A DNA stretch of 64,000 bases, taken from NCBI GenBank assembly GCA_020152595.1, contig JAIGNY010004276.1:1-64000 (forward strand), in the 5' to 3' direction. A model generated the notes under the pieces. The model searched no databases, was not told the origin of the DNA, and saw only the letters and a list, made by a program, of their open reading frames with translations. Shown here piece by piece: positions 25,501 through 33,595 of this stretch (its first letter is position 1; every line of letters starts with the position of its first letter). The translations under genes were made by a program, and so were the position numbers. Source of the stretch: Chiridota heheva (lineage: Eukaryota > Echinodermata > Holothuroidea > Apodida > Chiridotidae).

Positions 25501-25609
25501 CAACTTTACCATTTTTACAGAGCTCAATCATTGCTCTCAAGTCCTTTCCCCCTTCATCAGGTTCTTTTGCTACCACTCTGATAGCTTTGGCAAATTCTCC
25601 AGCCTGCAT
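16403..25609 (-). CDS. FADD: FADD homologue (death-effector plus death domain adaptor), four coding exons
   Basis: Coding exons on the minus strand: 25609-25171, 24468-24430, 20114-19981 and 16540-16403. They join in phases 1, 1 and 0 to give 249 residues ending in TAG, against 208 in human. Residues 1-90 form a divergent death-effector domain with the conserved late helix motif LLLAELLNDIDRKDLAKLF. Residues 90-160 are a Gln/Gly/Pro-rich linker. Residues 160-249 are a death domain with VTEYIGRDWRYLARRL and ALRQCRLNLAADVVESV, matching the FADD death domain in order and spacing. The family recruits caspase-8-type caspases through the DED and death receptors or their adaptors through the DD, in the cytoplasm. 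All splice sites are GT/AG. The Met chosen is the first in the DED frame; an acceptor-like 'gataacag' just upstream (ending at 25629 in plus coordinates) suggests a non-coding first exon further out. The identification is firm; orthology is not proven by a tree. Confidence 0.9.
16541..17455. other. FADD intron 3, plain part
   Basis: No additional exon or recognised repeat. Short frames at 16767-17012 (-) and 17098-17381 (+) have no motif. Confidence 0.45.
17456..18218. repeat. 21/15-bp minisatellite in FADD intron 3
   Basis: Tandem array of a 21-bp unit (agtaacgccagtgtcactgtc) with occasional 15-bp units lacking one 6-bp 'actgtc' step, about 36 units. All lengths are multiples of three, so long frames stay open on both strands (SNASVTV on plus in one frame, LLTVTLA on minus). 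CpG-containing units alternate with TpG/CpA-converted forms. Intronic and non-coding. Confidence 0.95.
18219..19230. other. FADD intron 3, plain part
   Basis: No recognisable exon. The plus frame 18607-18903 (98 codons) lacks known motifs and is opposite to the host gene, so I do not call it. Confidence 0.45.
19231..19543. mobile_element. MITE family M3, copy 2
   Basis: Bounded by 'ttaagggtatggtcaac' and 'ccatatacctttaa', imperfect inverse ends. Interior phrases 'catacatcacaagagg' and 'tttacataagaaaatagg' match 14194-14467. No coding capacity. Lies in FADD intron 3. Confidence 0.65.
19714..19950. mobile_element. TA-flanked MITE (mariner-like), copy 2
   Basis: 237-bp element from AAGGAGCACTGAAAAG to CTAGTGCTCCTT, with TA on both sides (19712-19713, 19951-19952). 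Interior 'aatttcacagacatattatc' matches the copy at 4309-4531. It lies only 30 bp downstream of FADD exon 3 in the direction of transcription. Confidence 0.85.
19981..20114 (-). CDS. FADD: FADD coding exon 3: death domain helices 1-4
   Basis: Begins DLTDVFHTVTEYIGRDW and ends KYPRSLRDQ at donor GTATAT. The GRDWRYLARRLRMSEFDLDE segment is the core of a FADD-type death domain (human equivalent GRDWKRLARQLKVSDTKID). Acceptor 'ctttag' immediately precedes it. Length 134 nt, phase 1 in, phase 0 out. Confidence 0.93.
20540..22125 (-). mobile_element. I/Nimb-like LINE with RT and RNase H, 5'-truncated
   Basis: On the minus strand the sequence runs through RT parts ([53 protein letters not shown]), then RNase H ([11 protein letters not shown]-type segment and WISSHLGIPGN-type segment), then a C-terminal Cys/His knuckle (CNNCH-type). 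It ends in a (GTTT)n run at 20549-20564, which is the (AAAC)n tail on the element strand. Several frame breaks separate the RT pieces. The 3' end is nearly identical to those at 49842 and 61805. Located in FADD intron 2, in the same orientation as the gene. Confidence 0.88.
22126..22478 (+). mobile_element. hAT-like remnant A, first part
   Basis: Matches 30540-30860 in order: 'gacccattttctattt', 'gatcatgaatcagaata', then 'aggggtcctta'. The match resumes after the LINE insertion at 23403. No transposase is readable in this copy. Confidence 0.6.
22486..23395 (-). mobile_element. L2/CR1-type LINE 3' end inserted in hAT remnant A
   Basis: The minus strand encodes the C-terminal region of an L2/CR1-clade reverse transcriptase: SSRLDMGNSFLYGLPANQIK, RLQNIAARIV, LHWLPIHHRIVFKILVFVYK. 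This is the usual order after the RT catalytic box. Its 3' end is 'ggcgcataacaagtattc' followed by a (TAT)n tail. AACTCGG flanks it at 22479-22485 and 23396-23402, a plausible 7-bp target duplication. 5'-truncated. Confidence 0.88.
23403..24122 (+). mobile_element. hAT-like remnant A, second part
   Basis: Continues after the LINE with 'cagcgagtcagtggcag' and ends near 'ggtttcgccacctatgaca', corresponding to 'ggctccaccacctctggca' at 31335-31355 in remnant B. The CCACCTCTG-type end fits a hAT terminal repeat. The frame 23536-23829 lies in this untranslated region and is not called. Confidence 0.55.
24430..24468 (-). CDS. FADD: FADD coding exon 2: 39-nt linker microexon
   Basis: Thirteen codons (EPHCPPVEELRGE plus split codons) between acceptor 'tttttttcatag' and donor GTAATA. 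It is phase 1 on both sides, so it can be skipped without changing frame. The exon is inferred from phase agreement and splice sites; it has no domain of its own. A SINE S2 copy begins just 26 bp on the intron-1 side. Confidence 0.75.
24495..24740 (+). mobile_element. tRNA-derived SINE family S2, copy in FADD intron 1
   Basis: The B-box-like 'gggttcgattccca' is followed by 'tgtcctggagcaaaacactt', 'cactcagctgtaaaatgagt', 'ggggagttaacctgtgatgg' and 'aaactggggataagcag'. The A-box region is degraded. It lies in the intron between FADD exons 1 and 2. Confidence 0.8.
24741..25170. other. FADD intron 1, plain part
   Basis: AT-rich intron sequence with no recognised repeat or exon. Confidence 0.5.
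25171..25609 (-). CDS. FADD: FADD coding exon 1: death-effector domain and linker
   Basis: Codes for residues 1-146 plus one base, starting MQAGEFAKAIRVVAKE. The DED occupies about the first 90 residues; the rest is a linker with QQMQATGGQRRGGGYQER that looks disordered. Donor GTTAGT follows at 25170. The first DED helix is poorly conserved compared with vertebrate FADD, and the charged RxDL-like signature appears as 'DRKDLAKLF'. Confidence 0.9.
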
Positions 25610-26280
25610 TGTGCAAAACTACAAACGTCTGTTATCAAAAGAAAAAGGTAAATTAAGTTATTATCTTCAAGGATGGTGACCCCTAGTAAATTTATACTAA
25701 TGTAAACTTTCAAAGAACCTTCAATTTCAGTAGAAATGAATAGAAAAATAGTGACGTGTTAGACATATACCAGTCACAGGAAGTGACTGGATTCTTATGT
25801 AACATAGCCACCCCATATATTGGAGAATATTTCACAGCATAATGTACCTGAGTGTATCAAGTGTATCAATTGACTTGCAAAGATTAACCCGTTTTAACAG
25901 AGTGACTAAAATATGTGTAAGAGTGATTACCACCAGAGGACTGATGCAATAAAAGTTAACGTTTCTGATTGGTCATTTTCAAATACCGACAACCAATCAA
26001 TAACCACCACGGAAGTGACTAGCACACTGTAAATATACACACAATGCGTACAGTACTGTATGTACTTGATTAGAAATCCACAACTGGACATAAAAGATAT
26101 GAACGTCACAATTTTAATGAGGCGAGATTCCTTCTTTTGCCGTTTTTTTACTGATTTATCTTTCATTCTAAGGTGTGGTATGTAAGTTTACTTAAAACAA
26201 ATATGGGAAAGTATAGACTACACACACTTGAAATTGCAACCAAAGGGGTATAGTGTTTATTTAGGCGGCAAAGCTAAAAC
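25610..26280. other. Upstream flank of FADD homologue
   Basis: Should hold the FADD 5' untranslated region and promoter on the minus strand. No TATA box or other defining element is clear. The minus frame 25927-26166 lacks a recognisable motif. Confidence 0.4.
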
Positions 26281-27065
26281 TTTATAGTTTATTGATTTTT
26301 TTAAATCAAAATCTGTGCCAAGACTTTCGACAAGGTTGGCACACTGTTCAACAACAGATGGATTTTAAAAGAACAAGTCACAGAAAGTTGCTCTTGAGGG
26401 CTCAAAGTTATCCAAGGTAGAGGTCAGCTGAGGTGTTCCTCAAGGATCAGTCCTAGGAGGACGACGACGACAACGAGTGAACACACAATTACAATGACGA
26501 AATCGTCGCCTGCGTATTCGGTTATGATAGTAACAATGCTATCACGAGAGGCTTAATACGACCTGGACGAGACCACAGGTACAACGTATGGACAGACATA
26601 ACAACGACAACCAAGTCAATGTCCACGGCCTTTGATAACCAGTTGTGGTACACTGGTGTGTCTACCCAACCCAGGCTTGAATCCAGGGCCTCGTGGTCTG
26701 TAGACAGGTATGATAACCGTTACACCACAGTAGATAGATCAGTTCTAGGATCCTGTCTCTTTTATATCTATGACCTCCCCGATAGTCTCTTCTCTTCAAA
26801 CTGCTTGTTCGCAGATAACACCATCATGTACCTAACCATTGAGTTCCAACATAATTCTAATTAACTTCAGCTGGACCTAGACAAGCTAAGCAACTGGTGC
26901 TCAAGACTGGCAAATGGAACTGAATGCAAAGAAGTGCCAAGCGTTGACAGTTTCCTGATAGAAGATCAAACTTGTCAATGAGTATGCTCAACAAACACTG
27001 TCTTAGACTCCACATCTTTGACCAAGTACTTAGGTCTGACCATCACATCTGACCTCAAGTGTAAG
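26281..27065 (+). mobile_element. Degraded LINE (Jockey/CR1-like), RT portion, split by a SINE
   Basis: Translation gives 'KTFDKVGT', then GVPQGSVLG interrupted by a SINE, then SCLFYIYDLPDSL, CLFADNTIMYL (Asn for the second Asp of the FADD box), LDLDKLSNW and [12 protein letters not shown], the canonical RT order. Many breaks. The element resumes at 28265-28620 after inserted material. Confidence 0.8.
26459..26736 (-). mobile_element. tRNA-derived SINE family S1, copy 1, inside LINE RT
   Basis: The minus strand reads a tRNA-like head with A box 'tggtgtaacggttatcat' and B box 'ggattcaagcct', then the conserved core 'ccacaactggttatcaaagg' ... 'tgtaattgtgtgttcac', ending in a (tcg)n-type tail. 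GATCAGTYCTAGGA flanks it (26445-26458 and 26737-26750), a 14-bp target duplication with one mismatch that reconstitutes the LINE RT motif. Confidence 0.92.
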
Positions 27066-27087
27066 TTTCAAGTTTATTAAAACTCCA

Positions 27088-27433
<346 letters not shown>

Positions 27434-27599
27434 AAAGGTAAGAATATATGCATGATACATAAAAATAAGAAAACATAAAAAATATATATCTAAAAATACA
27501 TACAAATTTATAACATACATATACGATAACATGTTGAAAAAATGTGTCAATTTAGAGTAAGTTTTGTAAAGGCATTCCCTGGATAAAACGAGCTGCTCT

Positions 27600-28165
27600 A
27601 TACACATTTGGTTTGGTTTGGTTTGTTGATGTTTAACAGCACCGTGTCAGTCAGTCAAATGTGTGAAGAGGGTGTTAATAAACAATGGTGTAAAAGTTTG
27701 GATAGTGAGGAGATGGAAGATTTGTAAGGGAGATAACGGGGAAAGGCTGAATGTGGGATAAAAATTGAAGTGAAAAGAAAGGGGTGTGTAAGGTTAGGTG
27801 TAGAACGGGAGGAGGGGAGTAGATTATATGTTGATGGATGTTTGAGGAAAAATTGTTTTCAAATAGGTCCGAGATTGAGGAGAGTGAGGAGAGAAGAGAT
27901 CTTGAGTTCTGGTATAGGGGACAGGTTAAGAAAATATGCTTGATGGATAGATCAATGTTGCAAGTGGGGCAAAGAGAGGCAGGGGAGCCGGATAAGAGAG
28001 GGGAGTGAGTAAGAGAGGAGTGGCTGAGACAGATGCGGGTGACAAGATGTCTTCCCTCCGGTTGGGACTATGCAGAGGGGTGTTGGTCCCGACTTTGGAT
28101 TTGATGGTGTGAAGTTTATTACTGGTTTCTATACACAAAAGAATTCTTGTAATGCACATTTCTAA
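27600..28165 (-). mobile_element. I/Nimb-like LINE 3' fragment
   Basis: The minus strand gives NKLHTIKSKVGTNTP and, in a neighbouring frame, SGSPASLCPTCNIDLSIKH with IFLTCPLY, matching the C-terminal Cys/His knuckle [20 protein letters not shown] of the copy at 47703-49842. It ends in an (AAACC)n tail (27608-27628). A different subfamily from the (AAAC)n-tailed copies. Confidence 0.75.
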
Positions 28166-28264
28166 ACTTGTGTGTGATTGCCTTAATTCTTAGATTATAA
28201 TTGGCCTTTTGAAAAAGTGACATCAGATCAGAGTACAGAGGGTGCTGTTCCCTTTTTTTCAAGG

Positions 28265-28620
28265 ATATGGGGAACTATACATATCCATGGGGAACTTAAG
28301 TGGAACTGTCACATCTCTTACATACTGTATAGGCAAAGGAAAAAACACCCTAGCTTTCCTAAGACAAAATTTGCATATCAATTCCCCTGACCTCAAATGA
28401 TGGCCAAGAAGGCACCTGTACGCCCCTGAGTATAGCTGCACAATCAGTACCACAACACCTCTAGTGTATCTGAAATGCTCCTCAAACTTGACTGGCCCTC
28501 ACTATAAGAGATGAGAGAAAACTACATACCATCCTATACAAGATTCATCACTCAGACTTATAGAGGGCCTAGGTGATTCACACAAGTGCACTACGAGTTA
28601 GTACGAGATTCCTCTGACAG
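28265..28620 (+). mobile_element. Degraded LINE (Jockey/CR1-like), C-terminal portion
   Basis: Continues the element at 26281-27065: HISYIL-type segment, KTLAFLRQNLHIN, PDLK and LDWPSL, which follow KYLG in this LINE group. The ~1.2 kb between the parts holds (TA)n and another LINE fragment and is therefore inserted material. Confidence 0.65.
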
Positions 28621-28904
28621 TGAGTTGGGCATCCATTTTCCATTTTCATTCAATTGTTGCATTTTTGGACATTTAGTATTTTTTTTCATTAGGCCCAACC
28701 ACACAGTCAGAGTCCTTTACATACTGGACCTATACACTTGTGTCAACATATACTAATGGTAAATGTACATAGCCGCAAATGGACATCAACCCAAGATGAG
28801 AAGACATTTCTTCTTAACAAAATACTCACATTGAAAATTCTCTACTCAAATGAAAATCATAAGAGTGTCTGACCAACAAAGTAACTTCCTAAAATCCGTA
28901 CAAA

Positions 28905-29308
28905 AAGATTGAGTTCAGTGGTCAAGCATGTCCATCTTATATGAAAGAGGACTTCAAAAGAAAAATGGTGAAGAAAGCATTGCAAAATCTTATTCCGTTA
29001 AGGAGATATTCAAGTTTAAAGTTTGGTATCATTTCTGTAGAAACGACTGAAATCAGACTAGTTGTGATGTCACAGCCTCATATTCCTCAAAGTCTTTATT
29101 CTATGTATTTTAAAGAAAGTTTACTTTATTTTTTCACTATTATTTTTCCTCAAACTTTCTTCAGGTGGTATATTATAAATACCCTTCCTAGATTCAGCTT
29201 TACTACTTTTTTGAAATGGACAAATGATTTTTTGAATGCTTTCATCACCATTTTGTTTCTTTTGAAGTCCTCTTTCATATAAGATAGACATGCTGGACCA
29301 CTGAACTT
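28905..29308. mobile_element. Long-TIR MITE family M1, copy C (right arm shortened)
   Basis: The left arm is complete ('gttcagtggtcaagcatgtc' to 'gactagttgtgatgtcacag'). The right arm lacks its inner part but keeps 'cctctttcatataagatag' and 'gaccactgaac'. A 113-codon frame within it is spurious. Confidence 0.8.
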
Positions 29309-30090
29309 TTCTTCTTTACTTTAAAAAAAATGTAATTTCCAAAATACAAAGTATTTTGTCACCAATCTACATCAAATGCTCAGCCAACACAGTTTGTCAA
29401 AACACATCATTAATGTAATGTTATTATAGCAATTCAGGAACCAGGAAAGCTCATACTTCTCTCAATGCCATGTACTAGCTGTTGAATATACAAATCTGCG
29501 AGTAATATGAAATTAATTCATTAACAATGTGAGTCTGTTTAAAGTAACCATAGTTTCCAAAAGACTTACATTATGTCTTTCTTCCAAATAGTCATTTTCA
29601 TAAATTAAATGTAGATTGTCGAAGGGTTTTGGCTAAAATTCCTGTTTAAGGTAAGATCTCTGAAATCTCAATCTAAGGTGAAATTAAGGTGAAATCTCTG
29701 ATATCAAAATAATGCATTTTTTAGAAAGAAAAAGTGAGCTATGATATTCCCTCAAAGCCTCAAGCCATAGGCGCTATGGCCTCCAACATTTCAAAAGTGG
29801 GTATTTGGCCCCTCAACTTTGAACCTACAAATGTATCATTTGACCACATGATATTTTTAGCCAAATGATATTTTTATGAGGAAATCAAATTACTGGAACA
29901 AATTAATTCATTCTCATTGAGAAGACCGTGTATCTACAAACATAAACGACACAATTAAAAATAGTTTTGTAAAAAACAATCGATCGAATTGAAGCAGAAA
30001 TCACTACAAGTTCATTCCCTGCCGAAGAATACAGTACTTTAGGCAGCAATATTTTCATGTTTTGAATCTACTTTTTGCTGAGTTGAATCA
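29309..30090. other. Intergenic, nothing recognised
   Basis: AT-rich sequence. No gene or repeat matched. Confidence 0.45.
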
Positions 30091-31350
30091 CGCTTCAACC
30101 AAGAGACCTTATAAATGATCTTAAAGATGGTTTACCATCAGACACTGCAGCCAACCTGCCAACGAAGGGGTCGTAGCTACCCTAAAGTACAGGAACTTTA
30201 TGAAAATGATGTCAACATTGAACATTTACAAACACACTTTCCATGGTACCTGATGTTGTTAGGGATGTTGGAAGGAACTAGGGGCAAGAGGGCAGAAACT
30301 CCAGTGATGGCACTTTCTTCCTTTAAGATTTCTAATGAGGTTTTAAACCAGAAAAAAGTTTTTACTTTCATGTCAGGGGTGAGAGAAGATATTTAAATCT
30401 GGAAGGTAGGGGTGGAAGGGGAGCAGTTTTTAACTGACTTATTTTGAAAGCATTATAATTAAAGGGACAATGGTTTTCCCCAACTGTGACATCAAAAATT
30501 TCTAAACTTTTATCAGTCAGAATATCACTGTGAACTTTTTTGTAAAGTTCACACCCATCCCCAATACAATCTATCTCACAAACCCTAGACCCATTTTCTT
30601 TTTCTTCTTAAATTTACAGCCACGAATATTTGTGTATTTTAGATAAAGATATTTAGGAAAAATAGAAAAATTTCATACCAAGTTTTACAAGAAATGGGAA
30701 GTTTATAGATCATAAGTCTCAAAATCAGAATTATTTGCAGTACATCACAATTAGTCACTTGTATTGATCATGAATCAGAATATCTAATGTCCCAAACAAT
30801 ATTAAAACAAGTAGGCTAAGTAAGGGTCCTGAAAAACAAGGTTTTTCATCATTTTCTCATTTTCACACTCAGCAGCTCAGAGTCAGTGGCAAGGGCCACC
30901 ATTGTTTTTCCCGGACAAATTGAAAGTGCCCGTTGAGATTTGGGTAGCTTACACATAGCAACTGTTTTTATTATACTTTCAATCTGTCAACAAATAGATC
31001 AGTTATATAATAAGAGGATTTGTCTTAAACATTTGAAAGAACACTCCAAGTTTGATTTCTGTAAACGGACACTACTAACTTTGTAAATAAGGTAAAGGAA
31101 GGCACGTCAGTCAATGGCAAGGGCATGAAGGGCTGGGCATACATCCTTATAAGTTTGCCCAAGGCCCCACTTCAAAGATTGGCCACTAAATTATAAGTGG
31201 GGCAAATAAACGTTGGCAGATAAGAATGTTTTATTTTTCAGAATGAAAAGTCCAACATGTCCAATGTACGTTGCTTTGGCCCCGTGTAACTTTGGGAAAG
31301 GTGTGTGCGCACATACCCACAGTGGCCCCCGGGCTCCACCACCTCTGGCA
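30091..31350 (+). mobile_element. hAT-like remnant B with transposase scrap
   Basis: 30100-30300 translates as NDLKDGLPSDTAANLP, then VQELYENDVNIEHLQT and, after a frame change, LSMVPDVV. This resembles the 'YgdDid..LqtQL.mLpd' stretch in the C-terminal half of hAT transposases. The rest (30420-31350) matches remnant A and ends in 'ccaccacctctgg', consistent with a hAT terminus. No complete catalytic domain. Confidence 0.5.
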
Positions 31351-32104
31351 GTCTGGAAACAGTAAATTAGTGTTCAATTTATGCAAGTGCAGTTTTAAAC
31401 TATGAACATTTTTTCCTTAATAATATACTTTATTCAATAATATACTTTATATATTTTGAGGGCACCTCCTGCCCCTGTCCCCATAAAAGTTCTTTATCAA
31501 CAACATATAGCCATCATCTGCAAATAAAACATGTGAAAGTCGGTAATATATTAGCAGAGGATGGATCAGACTGATCAGCATCAGGGGGTAGGAATTTAAT
31601 GGTCCCCTCAGAAGTTGGGGGGACCCTCAAAATTACCTGGTTACAAGCATTCTATCAACATTCAAGTTGCTTTTAATTAGAAATCTCTTCATTTTCAGTG
31701 AGTACTCTTCAATTTTGGGAAATTTCCTTTAATTCCGGGCAAATTTTTCCGATTCTGGAACATATTCTTCACTTTTCGGAAAATTTCCTTCATTTTCAGG
31801 CAGTTTTGTCAATTTTTGGGATTTAAATTTTTTTATCGGGGAGTTTTAATTAAAGTTTGCTTATTTTCGGGAGTTTTCTTCAACTATTAAAAAATGTTGC
31901 CAAATTTTCTAGAAATTCCCTATAATTGTACCAAAATTCTGTTCAATTTTTTTCAATATGATTCTAATGATTTCTAAATTTTCCTTCCCAACTGGGAAGA
32001 TGAAATCTTCTTATAGAGTTTTAGCCATATGGGCTGGCATCTTCAACTTATGATTGAATTTGTAAGAGTTGCAATATACAAAAATCAGTTACATTTAGGC
32101 CTAT
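31351..32104. repeat. Degenerate ~30-bp T-rich tandem repeat within plain sequence
   Basis: Between about 31680 and 31890 the phrases 'ttcatttTcrGgraaatttt' and 'cttcacttttcggaaaattt' recur in a drifting period near 30 bp. The rest of the interval shows nothing recognisable. Confidence 0.5.
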
Positions 32105-32269
32105 TTTTAGCCCCAAATTCACTAAAACTGCAGAGCTTCCAGGTACTTCACCCCCTGGGTCCCCACCGTGCTTCACCCCTGGGTCCCCATCAGGGCTTTG
32201 CTCCTGGACCCCACCAGGGCCTTAAGCGGGCCCTGGAACCCATACCAATATAGGTTTGGCCCCCCCAAC
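32105..32269. repeat. GC-rich interspersed repeat, inverted copy
   Basis: 'gggccttaagcgggccctgg' is the inverse of the core of the repeat at 340-835, preceded by three 'cccctgggtcccc'-type steps. Confidence 0.55.
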
Positions 32270-32410
32270 TTTCAAAACATTCCGGCGCAGTTGCCTCAAG
32301 ATGTAGATTGTGTCACTTAGTACTCCCCGTAGTACCGCCGGACTGATGCCAGCTGTGTTAGTATGGCTACCGTTGGTGATGGCTGGCCATCCGAGGGTAC
32401 GACAAAATCC
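32270..32410 (-). repeat. Dispersed repeat R5, inverted copy, first half
   Basis: The reverse complement contains 'ggccagccatcacc', 'ggtagccatactaac' and 'ggctggcatcagtccggcgg', matching 5455-5530. The other half of the repeat lies at 33130-33195. Confidence 0.65.
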
Positions 32411-33129
32411 TATAACCACCTGTACTGTTTTAAGCGAGGAGTTTAAAGTATTGGAAAATCTCAGTTTTAAGATCTTTATGAAAACGAAACCATTTTACCT
32501 TTTTTTTTGCCTACAGTGATTAGAATCAATGTTCAAAGCTCATCCATGTCTTTAAAAACTGATTTCAAGGTGATTTTAGTTACTTTTATCGAAGTAATTT
32601 GAACTACTTTTCTTTCCATAAAAATCGTCTGACGAGCTCTCCAAAGTACGGTCAAAGTTCCAAACACTGTAATATTTTAGTGTAGGTAATGTTTTAGAAT
32701 ATTTGAGGAAAATATTAAGATAATACTTATGAAGTACAATTATATAATCTAAACTTTTTGATGCATTATTTTATTTGTTTGTTTTCACATTGTTTTTTAT
32801 CAAAACTATTTAATGAAATTATATGCAAAAAAAACGTTGTCAGCAAAAAAATCAAGTTGCAGTTTAGTGGAACTCTCTAAAACTTATTTGCGGACGTTGA
32901 ATAATTAATCACAAACGTGCAGTGACTAAGAAAATAGCCACCAAAATATAAATCTCGGAGAGCTTTATCCCGTCGTGGTGCTAAAAATGTAAAGATTTAG
33001 GATTTTTTTTTTTTAAAGTGTATTACTTAGACTTAATTGATATAAGATTATCCAAAAAGTAAGTTATTTTTCAATCATCAATTTTCTATGTGTGAATTAC
33101 AAAAAAACCCATAGGAATTGTACCTAATT
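32411..33129. other. Interval separating the two halves of repeat R5
   Basis: About 0.7 kb that is absent from the contiguous R5 copy at 5395-5620, so probably an insertion. Its ends show only weak inverse similarity ('acaaaatcctataa' and, inverted, 'acaattcctatgg'). No coding content. Confidence 0.4.
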
Positions 33130-33195
33130 TCTAACAACCCTCATACGGCAATCCTAATGTCAACCCATACTGAGAGATGTGTATAATAACTAAGT
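33130..33195 (-). repeat. Dispersed repeat R5, inverted copy, second half
   Basis: The reverse complement 'acacatctctcagtatgggt' then 'tgacattaggattgccgta' matches 5418-5462. Confidence 0.65.
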
Positions 33196-33595
33196 GTCAC
33201 TGTCAATTCAAAGCAAAAGTTAATCTCAACAAAGCATTGATAGCACTGCCACTGACAGATATATTGATCAACACCATCAAAGTTGGAGTAAATTCGATCT
33301 ACACTATGAGTATGATATTGAGCATATCAATGTTAACTTAACTGTTAAGTAGTTGTAACAAATATGTAAATTGATACATGTATGACAGCAATCTTAAATA
33401 GTCACATACGTTTACACAACACAACAGTAGGCCTATTCTAACTAAGTATACAAGGTGTAAAATCTACAGGACGTCATGATCCTTAGAATAGGGCTAAGTT
33501 AAACACACTGTAGGCCTAACGTTACACATACATAACTTTAGCTAGCCTAACGTTAGGTATTAACATTAGGCCTAAGATTAGCTTATGTTCTTACC

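Noticed and set aside
28941-29282. 113-codon plus-strand frame
   Set aside because: Entirely inside a MITE M1 copy; the frame is not open in the other four copies.
30115-30396. 93-codon frame as a host gene
   Set aside because: The similarity is to a hAT transposase stretch with a frame break, and the surrounding sequence is a dispersed repeat.
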